Shown here piece after piece: positions 53,970 to 63,148 of a stretch of DNA of 64,000 bases. The notes under the pieces are model-generated. The model was not told where the DNA came from. It saw only the letters and a list, made by a program, of their open reading frames with translations, and did not search any database. The DNA lies in assembly GCA_937928635.1 (NCBI GenBank), contig CALFWM010000020.1, forward strand, positions 1 to 64,000. The letters run 5' to 3'. Both the position numbers and the translations under genes were made by a program. The DNA comes from an uncultured Sulfitobacter sp. (lineage in GTDB: Bacteria > Pseudomonadota > Alphaproteobacteria > Rhodobacterales > Rhodobacteraceae). Every line of letters starts with the position of its first letter. Position 1 is the stretch's first letter.

Positions 53970-54667
53970 GCGGCGGCCCGGCCTGTTTGCACAACGTCTG
54001 ACATCTGCACGACCCTGTCAAAATGCTCTGCCAGGCGCGCATCATGGCTGACCATCAACAAGGTGCTGTTGAATGTACTGGCCTGTTCAAACAGGAGTTT
54101 CAGAAAGGTGGATTGCGTTGCCGCATCCAGGGCCGAGGTCGGTTCATCTGCGATGATCAGGGGCGGTGCGCCGATCAATGCGCGCGCGGCGGCAACACGC
54201 TGTTGTTGGCCCACACTCAACGTTCCGGCCTGTGCTGTGAGCGCGTCATCTGGCAACCCGAGGTTTGCACATAATGCGCGCGCCGTTTCTGATGGTGCGG
54301 CCACCCTTGCGCGGCGTTGCGGCGCAAACCTTAAAGGTAGCAAGATATTGTCCAGAACACTGGCATAGGGCAGCAGGTTAAACTGCTGAAAGATCAGCCC
54401 GATTTGCTCTGCGCGAAAGCTGTCCCGCGTTCCGGCGGACAAGGATGTGATGTCGGTGCCCGCCACGCAAACCCTGCCGGATTGCGCGGTGATTGTGCCG
54501 CAGATCAACGACAAAAGTGTCGATTTGCCAGATCCGCTTTCCCCCAGCAGCAAGACCCGTTCCTGTGGTGCGACGCAGAACTCTGTGATGTCGAGCGCAA
54601 AGGATGCCCGCCCCGGCCAGCGGTATTTGACATCGCTGAGGGTCAGTATGGCCGGGGCTGCGTTCAT
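53966..54667 (-). CDS. ABC transporter ATP-binding protein
   Basis: 233 residues. Walker A GESGSGKSTLLSLI, signature LSVGQQQRVAAARAL, Walker B LIIADEPTSALD, and the H-loop in MVSHDARLAEHF are all present. It belongs to the LolD/MacB-type class. Pairs with the following permease. 14 bases after the ZrgA-like gene. Confidence 0.93.
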   Translation of the reverse strand: MNAAPAILTLSDVKYRWPGRASFALDITEFCVAPQERVLLLGESGSGKSTLLSLICGTITAQSGRVCVAGTDITSLSAGTRDSFRAEQIGLIFQQFNLLPYASVLDNILLPLRFAPQRRARVAAPSETARALCANLGLPDDALTAQAGTLSVGQQQRVAAARALIGAPPLIIADEPTSALDAATQSTFLKLLFEQASTFNSTLLMVSHDARLAEHFDRVVQMSDVVQTGRAAA

Positions 54668-54681
54668 GGCGCAATCAATGT

Positions 54682-55335
54682 TCAGAACATGCCGCGCAGA
54701 TCAAGGGTTGGTGCATCTCGCGCAACCTCAAACGCGGTGGCCCCTTTGTCAGATATCACCTGAAGCTCCAGCTCCAGCGCGTTGGGGAAGGTATCAAAAT
54801 AATCAAACGTGATCAGTGTCACTTTTGAGGGGTCCGCACAGTTCAGCAGGTATTCGGCGTGAAATTCGGTGTGCCCCGCGTCGGCTGCATGTTCTTTGTG
54901 ATCGTCATGGTCGGCGTGGTCATCATGGTCATCGTGTCCTTTGTGATCGTCCTCGGCATGTTCCTCATGCTCATGCGTGTCTTCTTTATGCGATGCATGA
55001 TCTTCTTCGTCATGGGCGGCCTCGCTTTCCAGCGATGCACTTGCCTGAACCACGCTGCACCCGGCCGCCGCAGGCAGAACAAACAGATCAAGAGGACGCG
55101 CCAAGGCGGCGACGGCGGTGTCAACCTTTGCACGGTCCTCCGCACTTTCGGCGGCATATTCAAACCCGACAATATCCGCCCCCGGCGCATGCAGTTCCAT
55201 GGCAATGGTATCGCCATCAAATGCGATATCCAATTGACCAACCCCATGTTCATGGCTCTCCAACTGCCGGGTTTCCTCGGCTGTGACAGCGCCGGCAGAC
55301 AAAATGATGAGAGAGGCAAAGGCAAGTTTGGTCAT
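54682..55335 (-). CDS. ZrgA-like histidine-rich zinc-binding exported protein (DUF2796)
   Basis: 217 residues. Signal peptide 1-19. The N-terminal half (ESHEHGVGQLDIAFDGDTIA, ELHAPGADIVGFEY) and the C-terminal half (FHAEYLLNC ... LITFDYFDTFPNALELELQV) are the DUF2796 pattern. Between them is a stretch of about 45 residues made mostly of His, Asp and Glu, a likely zinc-binding loop. In Vibrio cholerae the zrg genes are Zur-controlled and serve zinc uptake (established); the same role is inferred here. Confidence 0.9.
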   Translation of the reverse strand: MTKLAFASLIILSAGAVTAEETRQLESHEHGVGQLDIAFDGDTIAMELHAPGADIVGFEYAAESAEDRAKVDTAVAALARPLDLFVLPAAAGCSVVQASASLESEAAHDEEDHASHKEDTHEHEEHAEDDHKGHDDHDDHADHDDHKEHAADAGHTEFHAEYLLNCADPSKVTLITFDYFDTFPNALELELQVISDKGATAFEVARDAPTLDLRGMF

Positions 55336-55356
55336 AGCAATAGGTCCTTTTGGGGG

Positions 55357-55743
55357 TTAGGCCGCGCAGGTCCGACAGCGGCCGTGGATTTCAACAATGT
55401 GACGGGACGCCTGAAAGGCCGAATGCGCGGAAATCGCTTTGAGCTTTGGTAAGATCGGCGTGCCGTCGTGTTCTTCAACTGTGCCGCAGTCCTCGCAAAC
55501 CGCCAGGATCGGCACGGAGGCCTTGTGATCGCAGCGGCACGGCACAAAGGCTTTCATCGATTCCAGCTTATGGGCCAGACCCTGTTCGGTCAGGGCGGCC
55601 AGCGTGCGATAAATCGTGGGGGCCGCAAGACCCGGTTCGTCCGGTTTCATTTCGTCCAGGATTGCATAAGCGGTCATCGGTTTGCCGTGCTGTTTCAACA
55701 CGTTCAAAACATCTGACTGCCGCGTCGCCGCTTGTTTGCGCAT
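55357..55743 (-). CDS. zur: Fur-family zinc regulator Zur
   Basis: 128 residues. Winged-helix N-terminal half (TAYAILDEMKPDEPGLAAPT, IYRTLAALTEQGLAHKLES) and dimer domain with the zinc Cys pairs CEDCGTVEEHD and CRTC near the end. The CRCDHKASV segment is typical of Zur rather than Fur. First gene of the operon; it starts 30 bases downstream of a palindromic AT-rich site, which fits autoregulation. Confidence 0.88.
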   Translation of the reverse strand: MRKQAATRQSDVLNVLKQHGKPMTAYAILDEMKPDEPGLAAPTIYRTLAALTEQGLAHKLESMKAFVPCRCDHKASVPILAVCEDCGTVEEHDGTPILPKLKAISAHSAFQASRHIVEIHGRCRTCAA

Positions 55744-55772
55744 TCTGGCATTCCTTTTGAACCGACTCCCTT

Positions 55773-55790
55773 GTTACTTTATAAAATAAT
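55773..55790. promoter_or_regulatory. Candidate Zur box
   Basis: GTTACTTTATAAAATAAT, symmetric at 14 of 18 positions, 30 bases upstream of the zur ATG. AT-rich palindromes of this length are typical for Fur-family operators. Confidence 0.55.
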
Positions 55791-55827
55791 TTTTGCACCA
55801 ACTGCAATATGGCAAGCGGAACAGCGC

Positions 55828-56721
55828 CTATGCCCATCTAGTGGGGATATCTCTGGAAGTTTGTGCTTGGTGTCCTTTATCCAGCCGCAACAGTGACTGA
55901 CATCTTGTCAACTCTTGGGTGAGCGCATCGCGGTTTGGCAGACCGGTCAGGGCGTGAATGCTGGCATTTTGTTCAATCATCGTGCGTGCATCATTGTCCG
56001 CCCCGGCTTCGATGTTGAGGCTGATAAAGCCAATGATAAACAGGATCCCGGTCACACCACATATGAAGATCCCCAATGTGGTGTCAGACATGACCTTCGG
56101 CGGCACCTCCACAAGTGGGCTAAGCTCAAAGGTGAAGGCAGTCATGCCGACAAAATGCATGGAGCAGATGGACAGCACCATGAACAACGCACCGCCCAGC
56201 CAACAATAGGATGTCACCGGGTGAATGAAGCGATGAAAGGACGCGATCCCGAACAGGCAGCCAAAAAGGACCGATGCGTGCACTGTTGTCATGTCCCAGT
56301 CCAAAACCCCCGGCAACTGGTAGGCGGTCATCCCGAGGTAATGCATCACCGAAACGGTGGTGCCAAATGCGATACCCCCCAAAGTGAAGTTCACGGGTGA
56401 GGACATTTGCCCAAGGGCTGTCATGCTGCCGAGCAGGCCAATCACGGCCACAAAAAGCGTCAGCGTTGTAAGGAAGGGGTCATAGCTGTGCGGGAACCCC
56501 GGTTCATAGGCCAGCATCGCAAGGAAATGTGTTGACCAGATGGTTGCCCCACCAATCAGCGCCGCCAGAAACATCTGGAACCGCTTGCGCATGCCAGCCG
56601 TGCACATGAGACGGCGGGCGATCAGGGCCGTCAAACATGAGCCGGTCAGGCAAATAAGCGTCGCAAGGGCCAGTAGACCATAGTGATGTTCCTGGGTCAG
56701 GCATTCAATTAGGCGGTACAT
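55828..56721 (-). pseudogene. MHYT sensor with truncated GGDEF domain
   Basis: 297 residues from ATG 56721 (AAGGAG 5 bases upstream). Seven hydrophobic helices carry the MHYT motifs (STHFLAML, VMHYLGMTAY, SMHFVGMTAF), a membrane domain thought to sense O2, CO or NO. The C-terminus opens a diguanylate cyclase domain (HALTGLPNRDALTQELTRC) but stops about 35 residues later, before the GGDEF loop. The remaining catalytic part is not found in any frame before the zur promoter. The membrane part may still be made. Confidence 0.75.
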
Positions 56722-57280
56722 TCGGACTCCTTGCAAAGACCCATGTGACCCTAAAACTGGACCCTTTATGCTCTGTTCATTTCGCCAGAGTTTTTGCAGA
56801 GGTTCTTATTTTTCTGGGCAATCCTGGTCTTTTGGCGCTTGCTGATCCAGAAACCGGGATCGCTTTTGCTCAAAAGGCGGCGCTTGATGCGGGCCAGCGC
56901 GTGGCGATTTATCCGGCATCACCGGGAGTCAGCAAAACACGCCGAAACCGGAGGGTTGGCTCACACGCTACATGTCTTTCGGCAGGAGCGCTGGAACGTA
57001 TCCAGCCTCAGGCGGATGAAAAGCAAAACCAGGGGGAAAACGGGCGGTAGAACGTCAAGCGGGGCAGGCGGATTGTGACACAGACAGCCGGGCGTCGCAG
57101 GGGCAAGGGCACCTTCGCTGTTTATCCCTGCATCCAGAACCTGCTGATCAGGGGCCACCAAGGGTGGTCCTTTCATGCCGCCGTGGCCGCTACGGAACAT
57201 GGGTCCGTTCTGACGGCTTTGTGAGTCCACAACATGTAAATTCTGTTGACCTGCGACGTGCTGCGCACCAAATCACCCCC
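56722..57280. other. 559-bp region without a convincing gene
   Basis: Between the MHYT protein and ccdA, divergent promoters. Small frames (plus 56745-57050 and 56794-57078; minus 56961-57230) lack SD sites and families. The frame from 56794 begins with a hydrophobic run but is then Arg-rich and shadow-like. It may contain remnants of the deletion that truncated the GGDEF domain. Confidence 0.5.
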
Positions 57281-57994
57281 ATGGAATTTATCTTTGCATA
57301 TCTGGCCGGGTTGCTCACGCTCATCAACCCCTGCGTGCTACCGGTTTTGCCGATTGTGCTGGTCAGTGCCCTGAATGCGAGCCGATACGGGCCGGTCGCC
57401 CTGGCGGCAGGAATGAGCGTATCTTTTGTTGCCTTTGGCGTACTTGTCACGGCTTTTGGCGGTGCGATTGGTCTCACGCAAGATCGACTGGCCCAGATGG
57501 GTGCAGTCATGATGATCCTCTTTGGGGTCGTTCTGGTTGTCCCAATGTTTGCGCGCCGCTTTGAGGTCGCAACCGCAAACCTTGCTGCGGGCGCAGACAA
57601 TCAAATGATGCAGGTCGATGATTCTGGTCTCAGGGGGCAATTTATCGGCGGGCTGCTGCTGGGCGCTGTCTGGTCGCCATGTATTGGCCCCACATTGGGC
57701 GGTGCCATTGCGCTGGCCTCGCAGGGGCAGAACCTTGGGTATGTCACCCTGATCATGGCCTTCTTTGCGCTGGGCGTGTCAACGTTGATCCTGGCCCTTG
57801 GCCTTGGCGCGCGTGAAGCCATCCGCAAACGCGCGCAATCCCTTCGGGGTCTTGCTGAAAAATCCAAACCGATCCTGGGTGTGACATTTATCGCCGTTGG
57901 GCTGATGCTCTTTTTCCAGTTTCATCACATCATCGAAGGCTGGGCGCTGGACGTCATGCCAATCTGGCTACAGGACCTTTCTGTCGCCCTCTAA
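57281..57994 (+). CDS. ccdA: CcdA-type thiol:disulfide membrane transporter
   Basis: 237 residues, six membrane helices. The two redox Cys are seen in LINPCVLPVLP (helix 1) and VWSPCIGPTLGG (helix 4). The ATG at 57281 is preferred over an upstream in-frame extension, which is Arg/His-rich and not membrane-like. It carries reducing power from cytosolic thioredoxin to the periplasm, here most likely to the next gene's product. Confidence 0.9.
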   Translation: MEFIFAYLAGLLTLINPCVLPVLPIVLVSALNASRYGPVALAAGMSVSFVAFGVLVTAFGGAIGLTQDRLAQMGAVMMILFGVVLVVPMFARRFEVATANLAAGADNQMMQVDDSGLRGQFIGGLLLGAVWSPCIGPTLGGAIALASQGQNLGYVTLIMAFFALGVSTLILALGLGAREAIRKRAQSLRGLAEKSKPILGVTFIAVGLMLFFQFHHIIEGWALDVMPIWLQDLSVAL

Positions 57995-58010
57995 TCCAAG
58001 GAGACTCCAC

Positions 58011-58409
58011 ATGGACCGTCGTACTTTTCTCGCTGCTGCCTCTGCTGTACCCCTGTTGCCCGTCAGCGCATTCGCTGCGGGTTTTGTGGATTACACACCG
58101 GGTATGATCGACGCGGCCCTTGCAGAGGGGAAAACGCTCCTGGTGGATTATTCTGCAACCTGGTGCAGCACCTGCAAGCGTCAGGAACGCGTGATCAATG
58201 CGCTGCGCGGGGAAAACCCGGCATATGATTCCGCCATGACCTTCGTGAAGGTCGATTGGGACACGTACAAAGACGCCGACGTCACAGTGGCCCGTAACAT
58301 CCCCCGGCGCTCTACTTTGATCGTGTTGCGGGGCAAAGACGAATTGGGCCGTATTGTCGCCGGAACGGCTCAGGGGCAAATCAAGGCATTGATGGATCTG
58401 GGCCTCTAG
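58011..58409 (+). CDS. Exported thioredoxin-like protein
   Basis: 132 residues with a signal that has an RR pair (MDRRTFLAAASAVPLLPVSA). Thioredoxin active site WCSTC near residue 52 in DYSATWCSTCKRQERVI, and the cis-Pro-type region RRSTLIVLRGKDE (Ser in place of the usual Thr-Pro). 16 bases after ccdA, so a two-gene reducing pathway for periplasmic thiols. Confidence 0.88.
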   Translation: MDRRTFLAAASAVPLLPVSAFAAGFVDYTPGMIDAALAEGKTLLVDYSATWCSTCKRQERVINALRGENPAYDSAMTFVKVDWDTYKDADVTVARNIPRRSTLIVLRGKDELGRIVAGTAQGQIKALMDLGL

Positions 58410-58548
58410 GTGTTGGGAGGTGCAGCGCAGGGTCGTGCGCTGCAAGAGCGGGTCGCATAGACGACAGGCGGTTGCTGACCCAATCGCCTGATCTTGTGCA
58501 TTTGACCAGAACAAAGCCGCTGTAAGTGCGGATCAATGGGTCCTGACC

Positions 58549-59010
58549 TTAGATGATTGCGCGGAGCGACGTGGCCCCATCGTCAGCCGCGATATTGCGC
58601 GCAATGACCTTTTCAAGAAAGATTTTCTCAACGTCTTCTGTACCAAAATCACCCTTAACGGTGAAGTCATCAACAAAATCCCACGCGAACGCCTGATCCT
58701 TATCATCCTGCCGGGGAGAAGAACTGAACATCACCACCACAGTCGACCGCAGATCTTGCGTTTCCCGAATTTTGGCAAATTGTTCTAAAAACTCAAAACC
58801 GTTCACACGCGGCATGTTGATATCCAGAAAGATAATTGCGGGTGGATATCCGTCCTCCGGGCCTGTTTCCTGAATTTCAAGATACTCAAGGGCATTCTGA
58901 CCATCTGAGGCCTCTGTTATCTCCATTTCAAACGAACACGCCTTGAGCCACCGTTTCAGCAGATACCGGTCAAATTCATTGTCATCCACGATTAATGTAT
59001 TGAGTTTCAT
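58549..59010 (-). CDS. CheY-like response regulator
   Basis: 153 residues, receiver domain only. The acidic pair follows LIVDDNEFD, the phospho-Asp is in IIFLDINMPRVNGFEFLEQF (about residue 63), and the later VVMFSSS and FTVKGDF supply the conserved Ser/Thr and Lys. No output domain, like the Rcp1 type. The start overlaps the kinase gene stop by 4 bases, so they are a pair. Confidence 0.9.
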   Translation of the reverse strand: MKLNTLIVDDNEFDRYLLKRWLKACSFEMEITEASDGQNALEYLEIQETGPEDGYPPAIIFLDINMPRVNGFEFLEQFAKIRETQDLRSTVVVMFSSSPRQDDKDQAFAWDFVDDFTVKGDFGTEDVEKIFLEKVIARNIAADDGATSLRAII

Positions 59011-60482
59011 CCTGCCTTCTCCATTGGTATTTCGCTCTGGGGCAGCGTCACGACGAACATTGTGCCCAACCCTGCACGGTGCACGGCAACCTGTCCCCGC
59101 AACGCCTCAACGTGCTTCTTTACAATTGCGAGGCCCAATCCTGTGCCCTCGCTGTCTTCGTGAAAGCGGGAAAAACTATCAAAAATCCTTTCCGTGGCAT
59201 GTGCTGGCACCCCGCATCCATTGTCTTCGACCGTCAATTGTACCTTGCCATCCGCGCTATAGCCCGAAGAAACCCGCACCAGCTTTTCCGTCTTTTCCGG
59301 GTCGTGATATTTGACCCCGTTTGAAATAAGATTTTCCAATATCTGGCCAATGCGGGCGCCTTGCGCAAAAACATCGCGAACCCTCAGGTCCGTTTGAACA
59401 CGGACACCAGAGGACCTGATTTGGTGGCGCAGACCTGCACGTATGCCCTCAATTGTCTTGTGCAAATCAATGGCCTCAACCGGCGTGTCCAGATTGTCAG
59501 CGCGCGCCAATGACAGAAAGGAAAGTACGGTCTTCTCAAGTTGCGCCATCAGGGTTTCGATTTTGCCCGCGTTGGATATTGCGACGTCATTATCGCCGGC
59601 TTTGATGTCCATTGAGATAAACTTTGCCAGCCCTTTCGCGGTCGACAGGGGGCCTTTCAAATCGTGCGAGGCGCGATACGAAAACTGCATCAGCTCTTCG
59701 TTGGCCTCGTTTAACTCAGCGGTTTGCTCAAAGAATTTCGTAATGTCCGTGGCGATGATTGTCGCACCGCCCAGACTGCCATCCTTGTATGTCCAAGGCG
59801 ATGTGCGGGCCGAGAACACACGTGCCTTTCCGTCCGGTCCGACCTGATGCACAACGCCCTCTTTTGTGGTTTTTTGGCTTAGGCAATCGTCAAGAAATGC
59901 ACTGATGTGATCCAGATCAGCATGCACATCGTCAAAAACACGATCCGATGTGAGGGTCGGATCACCAAAATACGCTTTCCAAAGCGGGCTGCTGCTGATC
60001 ACGCGTTTGCGGCTATCCACCATCAGCATAGGGTTGGGAAAGCTCGTCGAAAGCGCTCGAATGGGGGCCACAAAGGTTTTGGCATCTTTGTAGTCGATGT
60101 CCCGTTTCACGATGGTGGTATTGTCAATCAAGCGGGATACGCTGACGATTCTGACAACTTTTCCATCCTCAAAAATCGGGGCTTTGATGGTGTGATAAAA
60201 CCGGCAGTCCCCTTTCGCGTCCGTGACAGCCTCTTGAGGAATGTCCAGCGGCTGACCGGATTGGACAACCGCCAGATCGTCTTTCACATATTGCAGGGTA
60301 TCATCCGGGTCGCTGTGCGGCGCGTCGATCATTTCTTTTAACTGGTTCTGGGTCATACCATAATAACCAAGAAAGCTGTGATTGGCCCACAACAGGTGTG
60401 AATCCGGCCCCTTTATCAACACAAGCTCCGGCATTGCATTCAACGCCGCCTCAAACCATTCGGGGTCGTATTTTTGGATCAT
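59007..60482 (-). CDS. PAS-domain sensor histidine kinase
   Basis: 491 residues, no membrane helix, so a cytosolic sensor. PAS 1 at about 8-125 (NAMPELVLIKGPDSHLLWAN), a second PAS-like unit at about 140-250. The H-box is YRASHDLKGPLSTAKGLAKF near residue 268. The ATPase domain follows with LENLISNGVKYHD, VEDNGCGVP and GTGLGLAIVKKHVE. The signal is unknown. Translationally coupled to the receiver protein. Confidence 0.9.
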   Translation of the reverse strand: MIQKYDPEWFEAALNAMPELVLIKGPDSHLLWANHSFLGYYGMTQNQLKEMIDAPHSDPDDTLQYVKDDLAVVQSGQPLDIPQEAVTDAKGDCRFYHTIKAPIFEDGKVVRIVSVSRLIDNTTIVKRDIDYKDAKTFVAPIRALSTSFPNPMLMVDSRKRVISSSPLWKAYFGDPTLTSDRVFDDVHADLDHISAFLDDCLSQKTTKEGVVHQVGPDGKARVFSARTSPWTYKDGSLGGATIIATDITKFFEQTAELNEANEELMQFSYRASHDLKGPLSTAKGLAKFISMDIKAGDNDVAISNAGKIETLMAQLEKTVLSFLSLARADNLDTPVEAIDLHKTIEGIRAGLRHQIRSSGVRVQTDLRVRDVFAQGARIGQILENLISNGVKYHDPEKTEKLVRVSSGYSADGKVQLTVEDNGCGVPAHATERIFDSFSRFHEDSEGTGLGLAIVKKHVEALRGQVAVHRAGLGTMFVVTLPQSEIPMEKAG

Positions 60483-60719
60483 TCTGACGATCCTTTGTTG
60501 GGTTCAGGTCAATCGACAGACCCTCAGCACATCCAGCTTAGACGTTTGAAATGACCAACCGCTTAATTGCGAAACACGGGTATGAACTGGTGATGTTTTC
60601 GCCGCTCAAAGGTGTCAACCACATGCATTCTGACCCTAGACGCCAATTTTCGTCAGCGTTACGTTGGTGATATATGTTTAAACTGGAGCGAAATCCGTTC
60701 AATCTGCAACGCAGAGCAT

Positions 60720-60761
60720 CACTTGACGCGTTGAAATCTTTGATTTCAGGCAGCGTCTAGT
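60720..60761. promoter_or_regulatory. Imperfect palindrome upstream of the winged-helix regulator
   Basis: CACTTGACGC..TGAAATC / GATTTCA..GCGTCTAGTG with a 3-nt centre, 86 bases before the regulator ATG in the 364-bp gap after the histidine-kinase gene. It could be an operator or a terminator-like stem. The rest of the gap shows no feature I can name. Confidence 0.4.
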
Positions 60762-60846
60762 GCTTCAGATCTACGGATTTCTGCTTTAGCGCCAAAGCAT
60801 ACGAGTTCTGGCATCCGTTGCCTTTTATGAAAGAGGTCAGTCCATC

Positions 60847-61368
60847 ATGAGCAAACCTGCCCCCCCCAAGCGTCCGATTGTATCCTCCCGCCATCTGGCC
60901 GACGGGGAAAACTGGGAAACCTCCGAAATCGAATACGGCATGATCATCGCCTACAACGCCTTTTCACGCTGGATGACACGCTGCATGTCGGCGGCGGGCA
61001 ATACCGATCTGACCCCGCTTGAAATCCTTGTGTTGCACAACACCAATCACCGGGGCCGCGACAAGCGCCTGACCGATATATGTTTTCTGCTCAATATCGA
61101 AGACACACACACCGTGAACTATGCCTTGCGCAAGCTCTTGAAGATGGAACTGCTGTCTTCCGAAAAACGCGGCAAGGAGGTGTTTTACCGCGCCTCTGAC
61201 AAAGGGGCTGCACTCTGTGAAACCTACCGCGACGTGCGCGAACGGTGTTTTCTGGACGGGCTATCCCGGCTGGATATGTCGGGCGATGAAATGCGTGACA
61301 TCGCGGCGGCCTTGCGCACGCTGTCGGGGCAATATGATCAGGCCAGTCGCGCGGCGGCCTCGCTTTAG
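60847..61368 (+). CDS. Winged-helix (MarR-like) transcription regulator
   Basis: 173 residues. A helical N-terminus is followed by a winged-helix core (LTPLEILVLHNTNHRGRDKR, LNIEDTHTVNYALRKLLKME, LLSSEKRGKEVFYRASDKG), the MarR-type arrangement with the recognition helix near VNYALRKL. The C-terminal helix ends at AAASL. Convergent with pcaG, so it may regulate the pobA-pcaCHG operon; that link is inference from position. Confidence 0.82.
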   Translation: MSKPAPPKRPIVSSRHLADGENWETSEIEYGMIIAYNAFSRWMTRCMSAAGNTDLTPLEILVLHNTNHRGRDKRLTDICFLLNIEDTHTVNYALRKLLKMELLSSEKRGKEVFYRASDKGAALCETYRDVRERCFLDGLSRLDMSGDEMRDIAAALRTLSGQYDQASRAAASL

Positions 61369-61386
61369 CGCGGGCCCCACACCCCG

Positions 61387-62007
61387 TCACATATCAAAAA
61401 AGATCGTTTCCTGTGGTCCCTGCAGGTGAATATCAAACCGATAGACACCGGCAGAGATTTCTGTGGCCAGCAAGGTCGGAATACGGTTCTGATGCTCGAT
61501 GCGCGTCAGGATCGGGTCGCTGGCATTGGCCTCTGCCTCATCGGCAAAATAAATCCGCGTGTGCAGGCCAATGTTAATCCCCCGCGCCACGATCCAGACC
61601 GTGATATGGGGGGCTTGCATGCGTCCGTCGGGAAAAGGCACCGCGCCGGGTTTGACCGTGTCAAAGACAAACTCGCCCGTGTCCATATCACCCGATGACC
61701 GCCCCCAGCCGGTAAAATTCGGGTCCGCATCCCCGCGGGTTTCATTGGCCGAGGCAAACAGACCTGCCGCATCGGGCTGCCAAATCTCGATCATCGCATC
61801 CCGCAGCGGCGTGCCGGTGCCGTCGTACACCGCCCCTTTCACGATGATCTCCTGCCCCTGTACCGGGCCGGTTTTCATCACCTGCCCAAGGTCACCGCCA
61901 TAGGCATCAATCCCGGTAAAGTTGGGGGTGCAACCGATATGCACATAGGGGCCAGCGGTCTGGCTGGGGCTTTCGCGCAAATAATCGCGTTTTTGTACCA
62001 TGATCAA
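61387..62007 (-). CDS. pcaG: Protocatechuate 3,4-dioxygenase alpha subunit
   Basis: 206 residues. Starts [20 protein letters not shown], then the intradiol dioxygenase beta-sandwich ([33 protein letters not shown]), with [19 protein letters not shown] and [12 protein letters not shown]. The alpha subunit lacks the catalytic iron ligands of the beta subunit, as usual. Overlaps pcaH by 4 bases; last gene of the operon. Confidence 0.95.
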   Translation of the reverse strand: MIMVQKRDYLRESPSQTAGPYVHIGCTPNFTGIDAYGGDLGQVMKTGPVQGQEIIVKGAVYDGTGTPLRDAMIEIWQPDAAGLFASANETRGDADPNFTGWGRSSGDMDTGEFVFDTVKPGAVPFPDGRMQAPHITVWIVARGINIGLHTRIYFADEAEANASDPILTRIEHQNRIPTLLATEISAGVYRFDIHLQGPQETIFFDM

Positions 62008-62741
62008 AGCCCCTCTGGTCGGTTTTCAAAACAGGTCTGGCGACGCCCGCGCAACACAATGTCGAACTTGAACGCACGGCTGTCCATCGGCACGGTGCGG
62101 TGCATGTCGAGCGGGGCGGTCAGGGCATCGACGGCCTCTTGCGATTTCAACACACCAACAATGGGGCACAGTTTGATATGCGGATCACCCTCAAAATACA
62201 TCTGCGTGATCAGACGCTGCGCAAACCCATGGCCAAAGACGGAAAAATGAATATGCGCCGGGCGCCAGTCGTTCATGCCATTGGGCCAGGGGTAGGGGCC
62301 GGGCTGAATGGTGCGCATCTCGTATGACCCATCCTCGGCCGTAATCGTGCGCCCACAGCCGCCAAAGTTGGGGTCGAGCGCCGCCTGATAGCTTTCTTTC
62401 TTGTGGCGATACCGCCCGCCTGCATTGGCCTGCCAAAATTCCAGCAGCGCCCCGGGCACGCCCCGGCCCATTTCATCAACCACCCGACCATGTACAATAA
62501 TGCGCGGGCCAATTGCGCTTTGGCCCGGTTGGGCGTGGTTCAGGATCAGATCATTGTCCAGCTCGCCAATAAGGTCGTGACCAAAGAGGGGCGAGGTTTC
62601 TTCGCTCAGCGTTGTTGGAAACGACAGCAGCGCGGCCTGCGGGCTACGCTTGACGCTGGTTTTATAGGGCGGGGTCAGCGCCTCTGGTTGCCACCCCCTG
62701 TCACGCGGCACAAAGCCGCCGGTCTGTTTGATCAGGCTCAT
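62004..62741 (-). CDS. pcaH: Protocatechuate 3,4-dioxygenase beta subunit
   Basis: 245 residues. Intradiol dioxygenase with the iron-ligand region [12 protein letters not shown] (Tyr), [20 protein letters not shown] (Tyr, His, His). It opens protocatechuate between the hydroxyls to 3-carboxy-cis,cis-muconate. Overlaps pcaC by 4 bases and pcaG by 4 bases. Confidence 0.95.
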   Translation of the reverse strand: MSLIKQTGGFVPRDRGWQPEALTPPYKTSVKRSPQAALLSFPTTLSEETSPLFGHDLIGELDNDLILNHAQPGQSAIGPRIIVHGRVVDEMGRGVPGALLEFWQANAGGRYRHKKESYQAALDPNFGGCGRTITAEDGSYEMRTIQPGPYPWPNGMNDWRPAHIHFSVFGHGFAQRLITQMYFEGDPHIKLCPIVGVLKSQEAVDALTAPLDMHRTVPMDSRAFKFDIVLRGRRQTCFENRPEGL

Positions 62742-63118
62742 ACGTCGATCCCCAATTCCTTATAGGTTTCTTTGGCCAGCTTGATCGCGTGGTTGGCCTT
62801 TGGCACCCCGGCGTAGACGGCGACATGCAAAAACGCCTGCAAAACATCATCGGGGCTGGCGCCTGTGTTGCGGCTGGCGCGGATATGCATGGGGATTTCA
62901 TCAAAATTTCCGGTGGCGGCCAACAAGGACAAGGTCAGCATTGACCGCTCACGCCGCGTAATTGTGTCATCCGCCCAAAGGGTGCCCCAGGCCCCTTCGG
63001 TGATCAGCGTCTGAAAAGGCGCATCAAAACGCGATGTGCCTGCCTCTGCCTTGTCCACATGCGCATCCCCCAGCACCTCGCGGCGGGTTTTCATACCGGC
63101 GTCATATCGTTCTGACAT
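62738..63118 (-). CDS. pcaC: 4-carboxymuconolactone decarboxylase
   Basis: 126 residues from ATG 63118, which has AGGAG upstream; the longer frame is rejected. CMD-family core [20 protein letters not shown] and [20 protein letters not shown], then [19 protein letters not shown]. It makes the enol-lactone of the beta-ketoadipate pathway. pcaB, pcaD and the lower genes are not in the window. Confidence 0.94.
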   Translation of the reverse strand: MSERYDAGMKTRREVLGDAHVDKAEAGTSRFDAPFQTLITEGAWGTLWADDTITRRERSMLTLSLLAATGNFDEIPMHIRASRNTGASPDDVLQAFLHVAVYAGVPKANHAIKLAKETYKELGIDV

Positions 63119-63148
63119 TTGCTGTCTCCTTTTGGGCCACTGCACACA

